Below are positions 7,976 to 14,930 of a stretch of DNA of 18,819 nt, piece by piece. Origin of the DNA: UBA9988 sp964574105 (lineage in GTDB: Bacteria; Patescibacteriota; Minisyncoccia; Phycocordibacterales; UBA9988); assembly GCA_964574105.1 (NCBI GenBank), contig CAZNKH010000011.1:1-18819 (forward strand), given 5' to 3'. A program made the position numbers and the translations under genes. The notes under the pieces are model-generated. The model had not been told where the DNA came from and searched no databases. It was given only the letters and a program-made list of their open reading frames with translations. How positions within the stretch are numbered: the stretch's first letter is position 1; every line of letters starts with the position of its first letter.

Positions 7976-8206
7976 AGAGATTGTTTGAAGAGGAGGAAAT
8001 GTAGCGATGCCTAACTACTGTAGGCAGTACTACACGGTTGGATTTACTTAGCACACTGCTCTTTGATTAAGTATGTGCAGTACCCAGGCTCGTGAGGGGC
8101 TCTCATCTTGCGGTACCAAGACCCACTTTGTTGGGTGCGTACAAACAACCTGCGCGAGGAGTCCCTCCGAGCCGACCAAAAGCCTTATCTCACGGATAGG
8201 GCTTTT
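7976..8206 (+). ncRNA. Candidate structured non-coding RNA, family not identified
   Basis: This stretch of about 230 nt lies between its own near-consensus promoter and an intrinsic terminator, with no plausible ORF. Visible pairings include GTAG/CTAC (8001-8004 with 8030-8033) enclosing TGCCTA/TAGGCA (8008-8013 with 8021-8026). A TACTTA/TAAGTA hairpin lies near 8045-8073. A long 11-bp helix joins 8087-8092 plus 8094-8098 to 8163-8173 (GGCTCG-GAGGG with CCCTC-CGAGCC) around an inner CCCA/TGGG hairpin. GGTT (8036-8039) can pair with GACC (8174-8177) and close the multiloop. I looked for hallmarks of tmRNA (tRNA-like ends), RNase P (GAGGAAAGUCC, ACAGAAA) and SRP RNA (GGAAG/AGCAG tetraloop helix) and found none. 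The long interrupted hairpin would be compatible with 6S RNA, but no diagnostic sequence supports that. Confidence 0.55.
8178..8206 (+). terminator. Intrinsic terminator, probably bidirectional
   Basis: AAAAGCCTTATC (8178-8189) pairs with GATAGGGCTTTT (8195-8206) over 12 bp with one G-T wobble and a 5-nt loop. On the plus strand it ends the RNA gene; on the minus strand it begins immediately after the pth stop codon and also carries a short T run. Confidence 0.8.
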
Positions 8207-8800
8207 CTATTGATTGTACAAACTCATTGCTTTCTCACGACTTTCGGTCATAAGAACGGTAAGCGCATCTCCGATGCGCTTTGAGACTTTCTTCAACACA
8301 TCCAACTCCTCTTTCTTGAAAGTTCCCAAGATATACTTGGCAACCGCTTCCTCTCCCGCTGGTTTCTTAATTTTCCCCTTAGGTGTTGTCTTGGCAATTC
8401 CCACACGCACTCGGACAAAGGCCTTTGTCTTAAGTGCACGCATAATTGATTCCACTCCTTTGTGTCCGCCCGATCCGCGATTGAATGAGAGTTTAGAGGA
8501 GCCAAGTGGCAGGTCTAAATCATCATGAATTACCACCAAGCGTTCTGCCTGTTTTACATTTTTTATGAGCGGGAGCACTGCGGAACCCGACTTATTCATA
8601 AAGGTATTAGGAAGTACAAAATCTATGTGTTCCTTCCCCTCCGCCCCTTCCGCACGGAGCGCTTGTAACTTAGTATTTTCTTTCCATTCCCCTGATCCGA
8701 ATTGTTTTGCGAGTAGTTCTGTGATGATTCTTCCTGTATTGTGACGGGTGTGCGTGTAATCCTTCCCCGGATTTCCCAGCCCAACAACGGTAGTGGTCAT
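8207..8800 (-). CDS. pth: Peptidyl-tRNA hydrolase
   Basis: Pth hydrolyses the ester bond of peptidyl-tRNA released from stalled ribosomes, recycling tRNA. The protein of 197 residues (family norm about 190-200) starts MTTTVVGLGNPGKDY with the GLGNPG motif, has the catalytic His20 in HTRHNTG, the NTFMNKSG segment with the substrate-binding Asn, and VIHDDLDLPLG with the conserved aspartates. SFNRGSGGHKGVESI completes the active-site region. The frame extends upstream to 8887, but the ATG at 8800 begins the conserved fold and lies 7 nt after an extended -10, so I chose it. The gene is divergent from lepB and ends against the terminator of the intergenic RNA. Confidence 0.95.
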   Translation of the reverse strand: MTTTVVGLGNPGKDYTHTRHNTGRIITELLAKQFGSGEWKENTKLQALRAEGAEGKEHIDFVLPNTFMNKSGSAVLPLIKNVKQAERLVVIHDDLDLPLGSSKLSFNRGSGGHKGVESIMRALKTKAFVRVRVGIAKTTPKGKIKKPAGEEAVAKYILGTFKKEELDVLKKVSKRIGDALTVLMTESREKAMSLYNQ

Positions 8801-8807
8801 ATAAAAA

Positions 8808-8816
8808 AGTATAGCA
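8808..8816 (-). promoter_or_regulatory. Extended -10 element of pth
   Basis: The minus strand reads TGC-TATACT at 8816-8808, an extended -10 box, with the pth ATG 7 nt downstream. I see no good -35 hexamer; extended -10 promoters often lack one. A leaderless transcript is predicted. Confidence 0.5.
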
Positions 8817-8859
8817 TAGCTCTCCATGTTCAGCTTTGAAAGTTGAACAATAAGAGGAT

Positions 8860-8888
8860 TTGCATAGAGGGCATGTATGTAGTACAAT
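8860..8888 (+). promoter_or_regulatory. Sigma70-type promoter of lepB, leaderless
   Basis: TTGCAT (8860-8865) is followed after 17 nt by TACAAT (8883-8888). The lepB ATG at 8896 lies 7 nt after the -10 box, so transcription should begin at or just before the start codon. This also argues against the upstream TTG at 8860 as translation start, since it lies inside the -35 box. Confidence 0.6.
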
Positions 8889-8895
8889 TTCTCTA

Positions 8896-9462
8896 ATGGA
8901 TGAGGAAAAACAAGGGTATTTTGAGATTTTGAAGGAGACAGGACGCTTTATACTCATCACACTTGCGATTGTTATTCCTTTTCGACTTTTCATTGCACAA
9001 CCCTTTATTGTCTCGGGAGACAGCATGGTCCCTACCTTTCACAATGGAGAGTATCTCATTGTTGATGAGCTCTCTTTTTTCTTACGCACACCAGTGCGCG
9101 GAGAGGTTGTTATCTTTCGCTATCCTAAAGATCCATCCAAATACTTCATCAAGCGCGTTATTGGTCTCCCTGGGGAGACAGTGCTCGTTGAGGGAGGCGT
9201 GCTTAAGATTACCTCTACCAAGGGGATGACACAGGTGGTAAATGAGCCCTACATCAGTACCCAGAAACTACAGGATATGAAAGTAAAGCTCGCTGATGAT
9301 CAGTACTTTGTGATGGGAGACAACCGAGACGAGAGCTCTGACTCCCGTTTTTGGGGACCAGTATCGAAGACACAGATTATTGGCCGTGCCTTTGCGCGGC
9401 TACTTCCCGTTGCAGAAGCGGAAGTATTACCAGGAAGCTTTACTCCAACATTAAATAAATAA
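8896..9462 (+). CDS. lepB: Signal peptidase I
   Basis: LepB cleaves signal peptides from exported proteins at the outer face of the cytoplasmic membrane. The protein has 188 residues, a single N-terminal membrane helix (FILITLAIVIPFRLFIAQPFI as the core, cut here to its middle), then box B SGDSMVPTF with the catalytic Ser43, box D YFIKRVIGLPGE with the general base Lys86, and box E GDNRDESSDSRFWGPV (141-156). This is the single-anchor type common outside Proteobacteria. The exported pilin-like proteins and other signal-peptide proteins at 1-1518 are plausible substrates. hisS follows after 10 nt with no terminator between, so both are probably one transcript. Confidence 0.95.
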   Translation: MDEEKQGYFEILKETGRFILITLAIVIPFRLFIAQPFIVSGDSMVPTFHNGEYLIVDELSFFLRTPVRGEVVIFRYPKDPSKYFIKRVIGLPGETVLVEGGVLKITSTKGMTQVVNEPYISTQKLQDMKVKLADDQYFVMGDNRDESSDSRFWGPVSKTQIIGRAFARLLPVAEAEVLPGSFTPTLNK

Positions 9463-9472
9463 ATATACGCGT

Positions 9473-10789
9473 ATGCCCACGAACAAAAAACAGAAACAAG
9501 CAAAAAGGGAACCTCTGCAACCTCTTAAAGGTATGCGCGATATTATTGGTGACGAGTACCTTGCGTACCAAGGATTTGCAGAAAAGGCAGCCGAAACGGC
9601 TCTGTACTACGGATTCAAACCTATTGAGACACCTATCTTGGAACACGAAGAAGTCTTCACCTCGGGAATTAGCACTGCAACGGATGTGGTAGGAAAAGAG
9701 ATGTACTCACTCAAAACAAAGAGCGGAGAGTATCTCGCACTACGACCAGAGGGAACCGCTCCTAGTATGCGCTCGTACATTGGTGAAGGGATGCAAGCAC
9801 TCCCGCAGCCAGTCATGCTCTACTATTATGGACCCTACTTTAGGCATGACAACCCCCAGCGTGGACGCTACCGTGAATTCCGTCAATTTGGTCTTGAGGT
9901 AATTGGGAGTCCTAAGAGTATTTACGATGCGCTTATCGTTCAGATTTTCACTACAATCCTTACTGATGCTGGACTTAAGAATGTGAGTGTTGAAGTCAAT
10001 AGTCTTGGCTGTAAAGAGTGTCGAGATAGCTACAGACGGGAACTCTCCTCATACTATCGCAAACAGATAAAAAATATCTGTGTAGACTGTCGTGAACGGC
10101 TAAAAATGAATCCGCTTCGTGTTCTTGATTGTAAGAATCAAAAATGTACACCAATTAAAGAGGCGGCTCCCGAGTCGGTTGCCTACCTCTGCGGCGAATG
10201 CAAAAGACACTTCAAGGAGTTTATGGAGTATCTCGATGAGATGGGTATCTCATACCGACTCAATAGTGCACTCGTACGCGGTCTTGATTACTACTCCCGT
10301 ACCGTCTTTGAAATTATAGATCTAGACACTCCCATTGAGGAGGGAGCAACGCCGCTCGCTCTCGGTGGTGGAGGTCGTTACGATTACCTTGCTAAACACC
10401 TCGGGAGCAAGAAGGATATTCCCGCGATGGGCGGGTCACTCGGCGTAGATCGCATTCTACTCTCCCCTGCACACATCAAACAGAACCCGCGCATTATTAA
10501 GAAGCCCGAGATGTTTTTCATTCAGCTTGGTTTTGATGCCAAGCTACGCAGTCTCCAGGTTACCGAGATACTCCGCAAAGCTCGCATCCCGATAGCGCAC
10601 TCCTTGGGCAAAGACGGTCTCGGGATACAACTCGGCATCGCTGAGAAGATGAGTGTTCCCTTTTGCATCATTTTAGGCCAAAAAGAGGTTATTGATGGAA
10701 CGGTCATTGTGCGAAATATGGCCAACCGCTCGCAAGATACAATCAAACTGGCAAAGCTTCCAGAGTACTTGAAACACATCAAACGATAG
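9473..10789 (+). CDS. hisS: Histidine-tRNA ligase
   Basis: HisRS charges tRNA-His. The 438-residue class II synthetase shows motif 2 (GPYFRHDNPQRGRYREFRQFG, residues 120-140, given here in part as its core), RPEGTA (91-96), the HisRS-specific ALVRGLDYYSRTVFE (266-280) and motif 3 GGGGRYDYL. The C-terminal anticodon-binding domain starts around residue 345. An insertion between the catalytic halves carries paired cysteines (C180/C183, C203/C206, C220/C225, C240/C243), a zinc-ribbon-like module found in many bacterial HisRS. The start at 9473 is followed by a lysine-rich extension of about 15 residues before the conserved PLKGMRDI. No Shine-Dalgarno is visible. The 3' end contains the rpsU promoter. 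Confidence 0.96.
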   Translation: MPTNKKQKQAKREPLQPLKGMRDIIGDEYLAYQGFAEKAAETALYYGFKPIETPILEHEEVFTSGISTATDVVGKEMYSLKTKSGEYLALRPEGTAPSMRSYIGEGMQALPQPVMLYYYGPYFRHDNPQRGRYREFRQFGLEVIGSPKSIYDALIVQIFTTILTDAGLKNVSVEVNSLGCKECRDSYRRELSSYYRKQIKNICVDCRERLKMNPLRVLDCKNQKCTPIKEAAPESVAYLCGECKRHFKEFMEYLDEMGISYRLNSALVRGLDYYSRTVFEIIDLDTPIEEGATPLALGGGGRYDYLAKHLGSKKDIPAMGGSLGVDRILLSPAHIKQNPRIIKKPEMFFIQLGFDAKLRSLQVTEILRKARIPIAHSLGKDGLGIQLGIAEKMSVPFCIILGQKEVIDGTVIVRNMANRSQDTIKLAKLPEYLKHIKR

Positions 10790-10797
10790 GGTATACT
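10769..10797 (+). promoter_or_regulatory. Sigma70-type promoter of rpsU, nearly leaderless
   Basis: TTGAAA (10769-10774) lies within the hisS 3' end and TATACT (10792-10797) follows after 17 nt. The rpsU ATG at 10806 is 8 nt past the -10 box, giving a predicted leader of 1-2 nt. It likely drives rpsU-ybeY-ftsA. Confidence 0.6.
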
Positions 10798-10805
10798 AGG
10801 CGTTC

Positions 10806-11051
10806 ATGATTGCTGTAGAAGTCACACGGGCAAGCGGCGAAACGAGCGTCAGTCTGATGCGTCGTTTTTCAAAACGGATGCAGAGTGCAGGCTCTGTTCG
10901 GCGTGCTAAGTCGCTCCGCTACCACTCACGGAACCAGTCGGAACTTGCACTTAAGAAACGCGCCCTCAAACGAATAAAGCGTCTTGCTGAAATTGAACGA
11001 CTAAAGAAGCTCGGTAAATGGAATGAGCCTGTCGGTAAGAAACCTCACTAA
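10806..11051 (+). CDS. rpsU: 30S ribosomal protein S21
   Basis: S21 is a small, very basic 30S protein near the anti-Shine-Dalgarno end of 16S rRNA. The 81-residue product has the S21 pattern VTRASGETSVSLMRRFSKRMQSAGSV followed by RRAKSLRYHSRN and a lysine/arginine-rich helical tail (KKRALKRIKRLAEIERLKKLG); only the general layout is quoted here. It is slightly longer than the usual 65-70 residues. It heads the plus-strand string toward the division genes, and its end overlaps the ybeY start by 29 nt, so translation is probably coupled. Confidence 0.85.
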   Translation: MIAVEVTRASGETSVSLMRRFSKRMQSAGSVRRAKSLRYHSRNQSELALKKRALKRIKRLAEIERLKKLGKWNEPVGKKPH

Positions 11052-11430
11052 GCTCCCCACACCACGGGGAGACTTTGGCGCGATTGCGGAGCAAGTACTT
11101 GGACGAGCATATGAACTTTCGCTCGTCTTTGTGGGACAGACGCGTATGAAGCGGTTAAATATGCAATATCGTGGTAAAGAGTATGCAACCAATGTGCTCT
11201 CCTTCCCACTCTCAAAGACCAATGGTGAAATTATTATTAATCTGCGCGGACTTCGTGGCTTCTCTGTTCTTCAGCTCTTCATCCACTCACTGCTCCATTT
11301 GAAAGGATACGAGCATGGTAGTAGAATGGAGAGCGTAGAACATAAGCTCTGCAAGACTTTTTCGCATGACACGCAACATCGTGACCGGAATAGACGTGGG
11401 GACGCACACGGTGCGGGTTGTTGTTGCTGA
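11023..11430 (+). CDS. ybeY: Endoribonuclease YbeY (probable C-terminal frameshift)
   Basis: YbeY is a zinc-dependent RNase of 16S rRNA maturation and ribosome quality control. The core is intact: RNLTKLPTP at the N-terminus, QYRGKEYATNVLSFPL (residues 48-63) and the metal site HSLLHLKGYEH (H88, H92, H98). After KTF113 the frame continues for 22 unusual residues (many His/Arg, ending in three Cys) and overlaps ftsA by 65 nt. Adding one T to the T5 run at 11358-11362 would end the protein as KTFFA with its TGA inside ATGA at the ftsA start. The extension is therefore probably an artefact of a one-base indel or a -1 frameshift site. The start overlaps rpsU by 29 nt. Confidence 0.85.
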   Translation: MSLSVRNLTKLPTPRGDFGAIAEQVLGRAYELSLVFVGQTRMKRLNMQYRGKEYATNVLSFPLSKTNGEIIINLRGLRGFSVLQLFIHSLLHLKGYEHGSRMESVEHKLCKTFSHDTQHRDRNRRGDAHGAGCCC

Positions 11431-12529
11431 GTACCTCGCAGGGCATCGCTACCCAAAAGTACTTGCGCTCGTCGCAAAAGAGTCTCGCGGTCTTCGGCAC
11501 GGTTATGTATTTAACCCCGACGAGGTATCACACTCTGTTGGTGAGGCGCTCGCGGCAGCGGAAGCACAAGCCAAGATTAAACTCAAGCGAGCCTATCTTG
11601 CTATTGGTGGTGTTACGCTAGAATCCCGCATGGCTGACGCAAGTGTTGCTGTCTCGCGTGCCGATCAAGAGGTGACCGAGGTGGATGTGAAGCGGGTACT
11701 AGACCTCTGTGAGTCATCTATTCCCGATCATGCAAACCGTACCGTTATCCAATCGTATCCTCTCACCTTTAAGCTCGATGGTAAGAAGGTATTGGGAAGA
11801 CCAACCGGATTCAAAGGAACAAAGCTAGAAGCCCGTTCTATTTTTATTACCTGTCTCACCCAACACATCAATGACCTTGAAAATGCCGTCATTAGCAATG
11901 GGGTTACTGTGGATGATGTCATTCCCTCCCCCATTGCCGCAAGTATGGTGACACTCACCAAGGTACAAAAGATGGCAGGCTGTGTGCTCGCAAACATCGG
12001 ATCAGAGACTACATCAATTATCGTGTTTGAAGAGAACATTCCCCACTCTGTGCGCGTCTTTCCCATCGGATCCCGCGACATCACTAACGATATTGCACTG
12101 GGACTAAAAATCTCTCTTGATGAAGCAGAACGCATCAAGACAGGTATTGAAGATCCTGAAGGGACACGCAAGAAGTTGGATGAAATCATAGACGCACGGC
12201 TCTCCGATATGTTTGAGCTCATTGAGGCGCATTTGAAAAAATTGGGGAGGAACGGACTTTTGCCCGCAGGCATTGTTATAACCGGAGGCGGATCCGGCAT
12301 TCCCGATATTGAAAGTCTTGCAAAAAAAGCACTCCGACTCCCTGCGCGACTGGGTTCCATTGAGAGCTCTGCGATGATAAAGACTCCCGGCACAGATCCC
12401 GCGTGGGCAGTTGCCTATGGACTCACAATTGCGGGAAAGCATAATGAGGATGGAGAATCGCGCGGGGGACAGGTATTTACCAACACGAAGGATCAACTAG
12501 TCAAGTGGTTCCGCGAGCTCTTGCCTTAA
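11366..12529 (+). CDS. ftsA: Cell division protein FtsA
   Basis: FtsA is the actin-like protein that tethers FtsZ filaments to the membrane. The 387-residue protein opens with the phosphate-1 loop GIDVGTHTVRVVVAE and has the SHS2 domain region GVTLESRMADASVAVSRADQ (abbreviated), the phosphate-2 segment LANIGSETTSIIVFE and the adenosine motif VITGGGSGIPDIESLA. It ends in an amphipathic helix, DQLVKWFRELLP, the expected membrane-targeting sequence. It lies immediately upstream of ftsZ (41 nt gap), the classical order. Whether the stop of ybeY overlaps its start as ATGA depends on the suspected frameshift in ybeY. No Shine-Dalgarno is visible. Confidence 0.95.
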   Translation: MTRNIVTGIDVGTHTVRVVVAEYLAGHRYPKVLALVAKESRGLRHGYVFNPDEVSHSVGEALAAAEAQAKIKLKRAYLAIGGVTLESRMADASVAVSRADQEVTEVDVKRVLDLCESSIPDHANRTVIQSYPLTFKLDGKKVLGRPTGFKGTKLEARSIFITCLTQHINDLENAVISNGVTVDDVIPSPIAASMVTLTKVQKMAGCVLANIGSETTSIIVFEENIPHSVRVFPIGSRDITNDIALGLKISLDEAERIKTGIEDPEGTRKKLDEIIDARLSDMFELIEAHLKKLGRNGLLPAGIVITGGGSGIPDIESLAKKALRLPARLGSIESSAMIKTPGTDPAWAVAYGLTIAGKHNEDGESRGGQVFTNTKDQLVKWFRELLP

Positions 12530-12530
12530 T

Positions 12531-12569
12531 GGGGCTTTCTGCTATCCTGAAGTGGTACTAAGAAGCCCC
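12531..12569 (+). promoter_or_regulatory. Inverted repeat and possible promoter in front of ftsZ
   Basis: GGGGCTT (12531-12537) and AAGCCCC (12563-12569) form a perfect 7-bp inverted repeat with a 25-nt loop, ending one base before the ftsZ ATG. There is no T run, so it is not an ordinary terminator. A weak promoter, TTGCCT (12521-12526) and TATCCT (12543-12548, 16-nt spacer), lies across the left arm. On read-through RNA from ftsA the hairpin would sit against the ftsZ start; on RNA from the internal promoter the left arm would be missing. Confidence 0.35.
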
Positions 12570-12570
12570 T

Positions 12571-13719
12571 ATGCCAAAAATAGATCCAGAAATTGAGACA
12601 TTTGCGCGCATCAAGGTTATTGGCGTTGGCGGCTCTGGAACAAACGCGGTTAATCATATGATTATCTCTCGCGTACGCGGTGTTGAGTTTGTTGCGATGA
12701 ACACCGATGCGCAGGATCTCCATCACTCGGGTGCACCAAAAAGAATTCATATTGGAAAAAATCTCACCCGCGGACTGGGTACCGGCATGGATCCAGAGAT
12801 TGGGCGTAAGGCCGCGGAAGAAAATATTGAGGAAGTACAAAACATTGTAAAGGGAGCCGATATGGTCTTCATCGCCTGCGGACAAGGTGGCGGCACCGGA
12901 ACTGGCGCCGCGCCAATTATTGCAAAGACTGCCAAAGGGCAAGGATGCCTCACCGTTGCAGTGGTAACCAAACCCTTCTCATTTGAGGGAACGCAGCGTG
13001 GACTAATTGCAGAGCGAGGTCTAGATGAGCTAAAAAAAGAAGTGGATGCGCTGATTATTATTCCCAACGACCGCCTCCTCTCCGCAATAGATAAAGAGAC
13101 TAAGTTTGCATCCGCGTTTGCTATGAGCGACGAGGTACTTCGCCAAGCAGTTGAGGGAATCTCTGATCTCATCACCACCGCAGGCATCATTAATGTAGAC
13201 TTTGCCGACATCAAATCCATTATGCAAAACGCCGGATCGGCCCTTATGGGTATTGGCCGTGGTGTGGGAGAGAAGCGTGCCGAGCAGGCCGCTAAGGCGG
13301 CAATCAACTCGCCGCTTTTGGATGTCTCTATCCAAGGAGCAAAGGGAGTACTCTTTGCTATTGCCGGTGGTGAGGATATGACGATGTTTGAGATACAAGA
13401 TGCCGCACGCGTGATTACCGAGAATATAGACCCAAATGCAAAGGTAATCTTCGGTGCTATCCGTGACGACAAGCTCAAGAAAAATGAAATCAAAATTACC
13501 GTTATTGCGTCCGGCTTCCCTGAGAATCAGAAAAAGAAGAATGTCTACCAATCAGCAGAACCAAAGATGAACGAGCACGAAGAGCCGATGGTAAAAACAG
13601 TTCCTGAGAGAAAAAGAGAGACGGAGGTAAAGGAGAAGGATGCAGTTGATACAATGGCTGATGATGGTGAAGATTGGTCATCCATCCCCGCCTTCCTTCG
13701 ACGCTCAAAGGGTAAGTAA
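12571..13719 (+). CDS. ftsZ: Cell division protein FtsZ
   Basis: FtsZ is the tubulin-like GTPase that forms the division ring. The 382-residue protein has KVIGVGGSGTNAVNHM at the N-terminus, the tubulin signature GGGTGTGAAP (residues 106-115), the NDRLL sugar-binding segment (166-170) and the T7 loop NVDFADIKSIM (208-218) that completes the GTPase site of the next subunit. A charged disordered linker (about 325-362, rich in Glu and Lys) leads to the conserved C-terminal peptide SIPAFLRR (about 370-377) that binds FtsA and other anchors. It follows ftsA, its expected membrane partner. trxB begins 15 nt after its stop. Confidence 0.97.
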   Translation: MPKIDPEIETFARIKVIGVGGSGTNAVNHMIISRVRGVEFVAMNTDAQDLHHSGAPKRIHIGKNLTRGLGTGMDPEIGRKAAEENIEEVQNIVKGADMVFIACGQGGGTGTGAAPIIAKTAKGQGCLTVAVVTKPFSFEGTQRGLIAERGLDELKKEVDALIIIPNDRLLSAIDKETKFASAFAMSDEVLRQAVEGISDLITTAGIINVDFADIKSIMQNAGSALMGIGRGVGEKRAEQAAKAAINSPLLDVSIQGAKGVLFAIAGGEDMTMFEIQDAARVITENIDPNAKVIFGAIRDDKLKKNEIKITVIASGFPENQKKKNVYQSAEPKMNEHEEPMVKTVPERKRETEVKEKDAVDTMADDGEDWSSIPAFLRRSKGK

Positions 13720-13734
13720 TAAAAAAAATAGTAT

Positions 13735-14658
13735 ATGTACGATCTCATCATCATCGGCGGTGGTCCCGCCGGAGCGGCGGCAGCGGTCTATGCGGCACGA
13801 AAGCGCTTGAAGAGCGCGGTGCTCGTAAAAGAGTTTGGTGGGCAATCAGTCGTCTCGGAAGATATTCAAAATTGGATTGGCACTCCGTCCATTAGCGGGT
13901 CCGCACTTGCCGAGCAATTAAAGCAGCATGTACTTGCGGTGAAAGGCGACATCTTGGAAATGATTGAAGGAAAGGCAGTTACAAACATTACCCGCGCGGG
14001 AGATCACTTCTCTGTGGTGTTAGAAGGAGGTACTGCACTTGAAGCACGGACGGTACTCGTAACGTCTGGTTCGGGAAGAAAAAAGCTCTCTGTGCCAGGC
14101 GCAGATACTTACGATAACAAAGGGGTGAGCTACTGCGCCTCCTGCGATGGGCCGCTCTTTGCCGGTAAGGATGTGATAGTGGTGGGCGGCGGTAATGCTG
14201 GCTTTGAGACGGCGGCGCAGCTCCTTGCTTACTGTAAGCGTGTGACACTGCTCCATAAAAACGCGAGCTACAAGGCAGACCCCATCACTGTAGAGAAGGT
14301 GCTCGCACATCCAAATATGAACGGCATCACCAACGCACTCATTAAAGAAATTAAGGGAGATACATTTGTTAGTTCTGTCGTATATACCGACACAAACACA
14401 GGCAAAGATGTAGAGATCCCTGCGGAGGGAGTCTTTGCAGAAATTGGTCACACGCCTGCAACTGATTTTGTAAAGAATCTCGTGACGGTAAACGAGTTTG
14501 GAAACATTGTCACCGATACAAAGACACAACGCACAAGCGTGGAGGGTATCTGGGCGGCAGGTGACTGCACTGATGGGCTCTACCATCAAAATAACATCGC
14601 CGCAGGCGATGCCGTCAAGGCAGTAGAGGACATCTACCTTTGGCTCAAGGCGAGGTAA
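13735..14658 (+). CDS. trxB: Thioredoxin reductase-like FAD/NAD(P)H disulfide reductase
   Basis: The 307-residue flavoprotein has the FAD-binding GGGPAGAAAA (residues 8-17), a redox-active CASC pair (C134, C137) in YCASCDGPLF, a second dinucleotide fold GGGNAGFETA (151-160) and the C-terminal FAD motif GIWAAGDCTDG. Length and layout are those of low-molecular-weight thioredoxin reductase. However, the HRRxxxR motif that binds the NADPH phosphate is replaced by LLHKNASYKAD, which resembles the corresponding NADH-using region of AhpF, as does CDGPLF followed by GGGNAG. Cofactor preference may therefore be NADH, and the partner may not be a classical thioredoxin. It probably shares the ftsZ transcript. 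The symbol is by family layout. Confidence 0.85.
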   Translation: MYDLIIIGGGPAGAAAAVYAARKRLKSAVLVKEFGGQSVVSEDIQNWIGTPSISGSALAEQLKQHVLAVKGDILEMIEGKAVTNITRAGDHFSVVLEGGTALEARTVLVTSGSGRKKLSVPGADTYDNKGVSYCASCDGPLFAGKDVIVVGGGNAGFETAAQLLAYCKRVTLLHKNASYKADPITVEKVLAHPNMNGITNALIKEIKGDTFVSSVVYTDTNTGKDVEIPAEGVFAEIGHTPATDFVKNLVTVNEFGNIVTDTKTQRTSVEGIWAAGDCTDGLYHQNNIAAGDAVKAVEDIYLWLKAR

Positions 14659-14710
14659 GCAGTGATGTATTACTAACCTTTGCACGAACTTTTTTTAAAC
14701 AAGAACACTA

Positions 14711-14862
14711 ACGAATTCCGTCACGGCTCGGATTACCTCGCCGTTCCGCCCTTCGCCCCATCGCTTTTCATTCTTGTTTTGTTTGGCGGGGGGATTCTTT
14801 TTGAAAGGTATGGCGACGGGGCTTCGGGCGGGTCCTTTAAAGAAAAGGAAACGACGGAATTC
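14711..14862. repeat. Imperfect inverted repeat, 152 bp
   Basis: The outer arms GAATTCCGTC (14713-14722) and GACGGAATTC (14853-14862) are perfectly complementary. Inner arms at 14741-14764 and 14812-14832 pair imperfectly (CCGCCC, GCCCC and TCGC blocks against GCGA, GGGGC and GGGCGG). The arrangement is a long hairpin with mismatched bubbles. Confidence 0.7.
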
Positions 14863-14930
14863 TAAGCGGTGTCTCGGACATTATACTATTTATTTAGCGT
14901 CTGTGACTACGGAGTCCATCCTCGGCATCC

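Noticed and set aside
7976..8206. Assignment of the intergenic RNA as SRP RNA, RNase P RNA or tmRNA.
   Set aside because: The diagnostic tetraloop helix, conserved P4 sequences and tRNA-like ends were not found; the GTAGCGATGCC similarity to the Bacillus SRP Alu part is too short.
8801..8887. Upstream extension of pth to 8887.
   Set aside because: The extra 29 residues precede the universally conserved Pth N-terminus and overlap both divergent promoters.
12747..13493. Minus-strand ORF of 248 codons opposite ftsZ.
   Set aside because: Shadow frame; FtsZ is complete on the plus strand.
14711..14862. Integron attC-like site.
   Set aside because: It is a long imperfect hairpin, but the simple-site cores (RYYYAAC/GTTRRRY) are not present in matching positions and there is no integrase.
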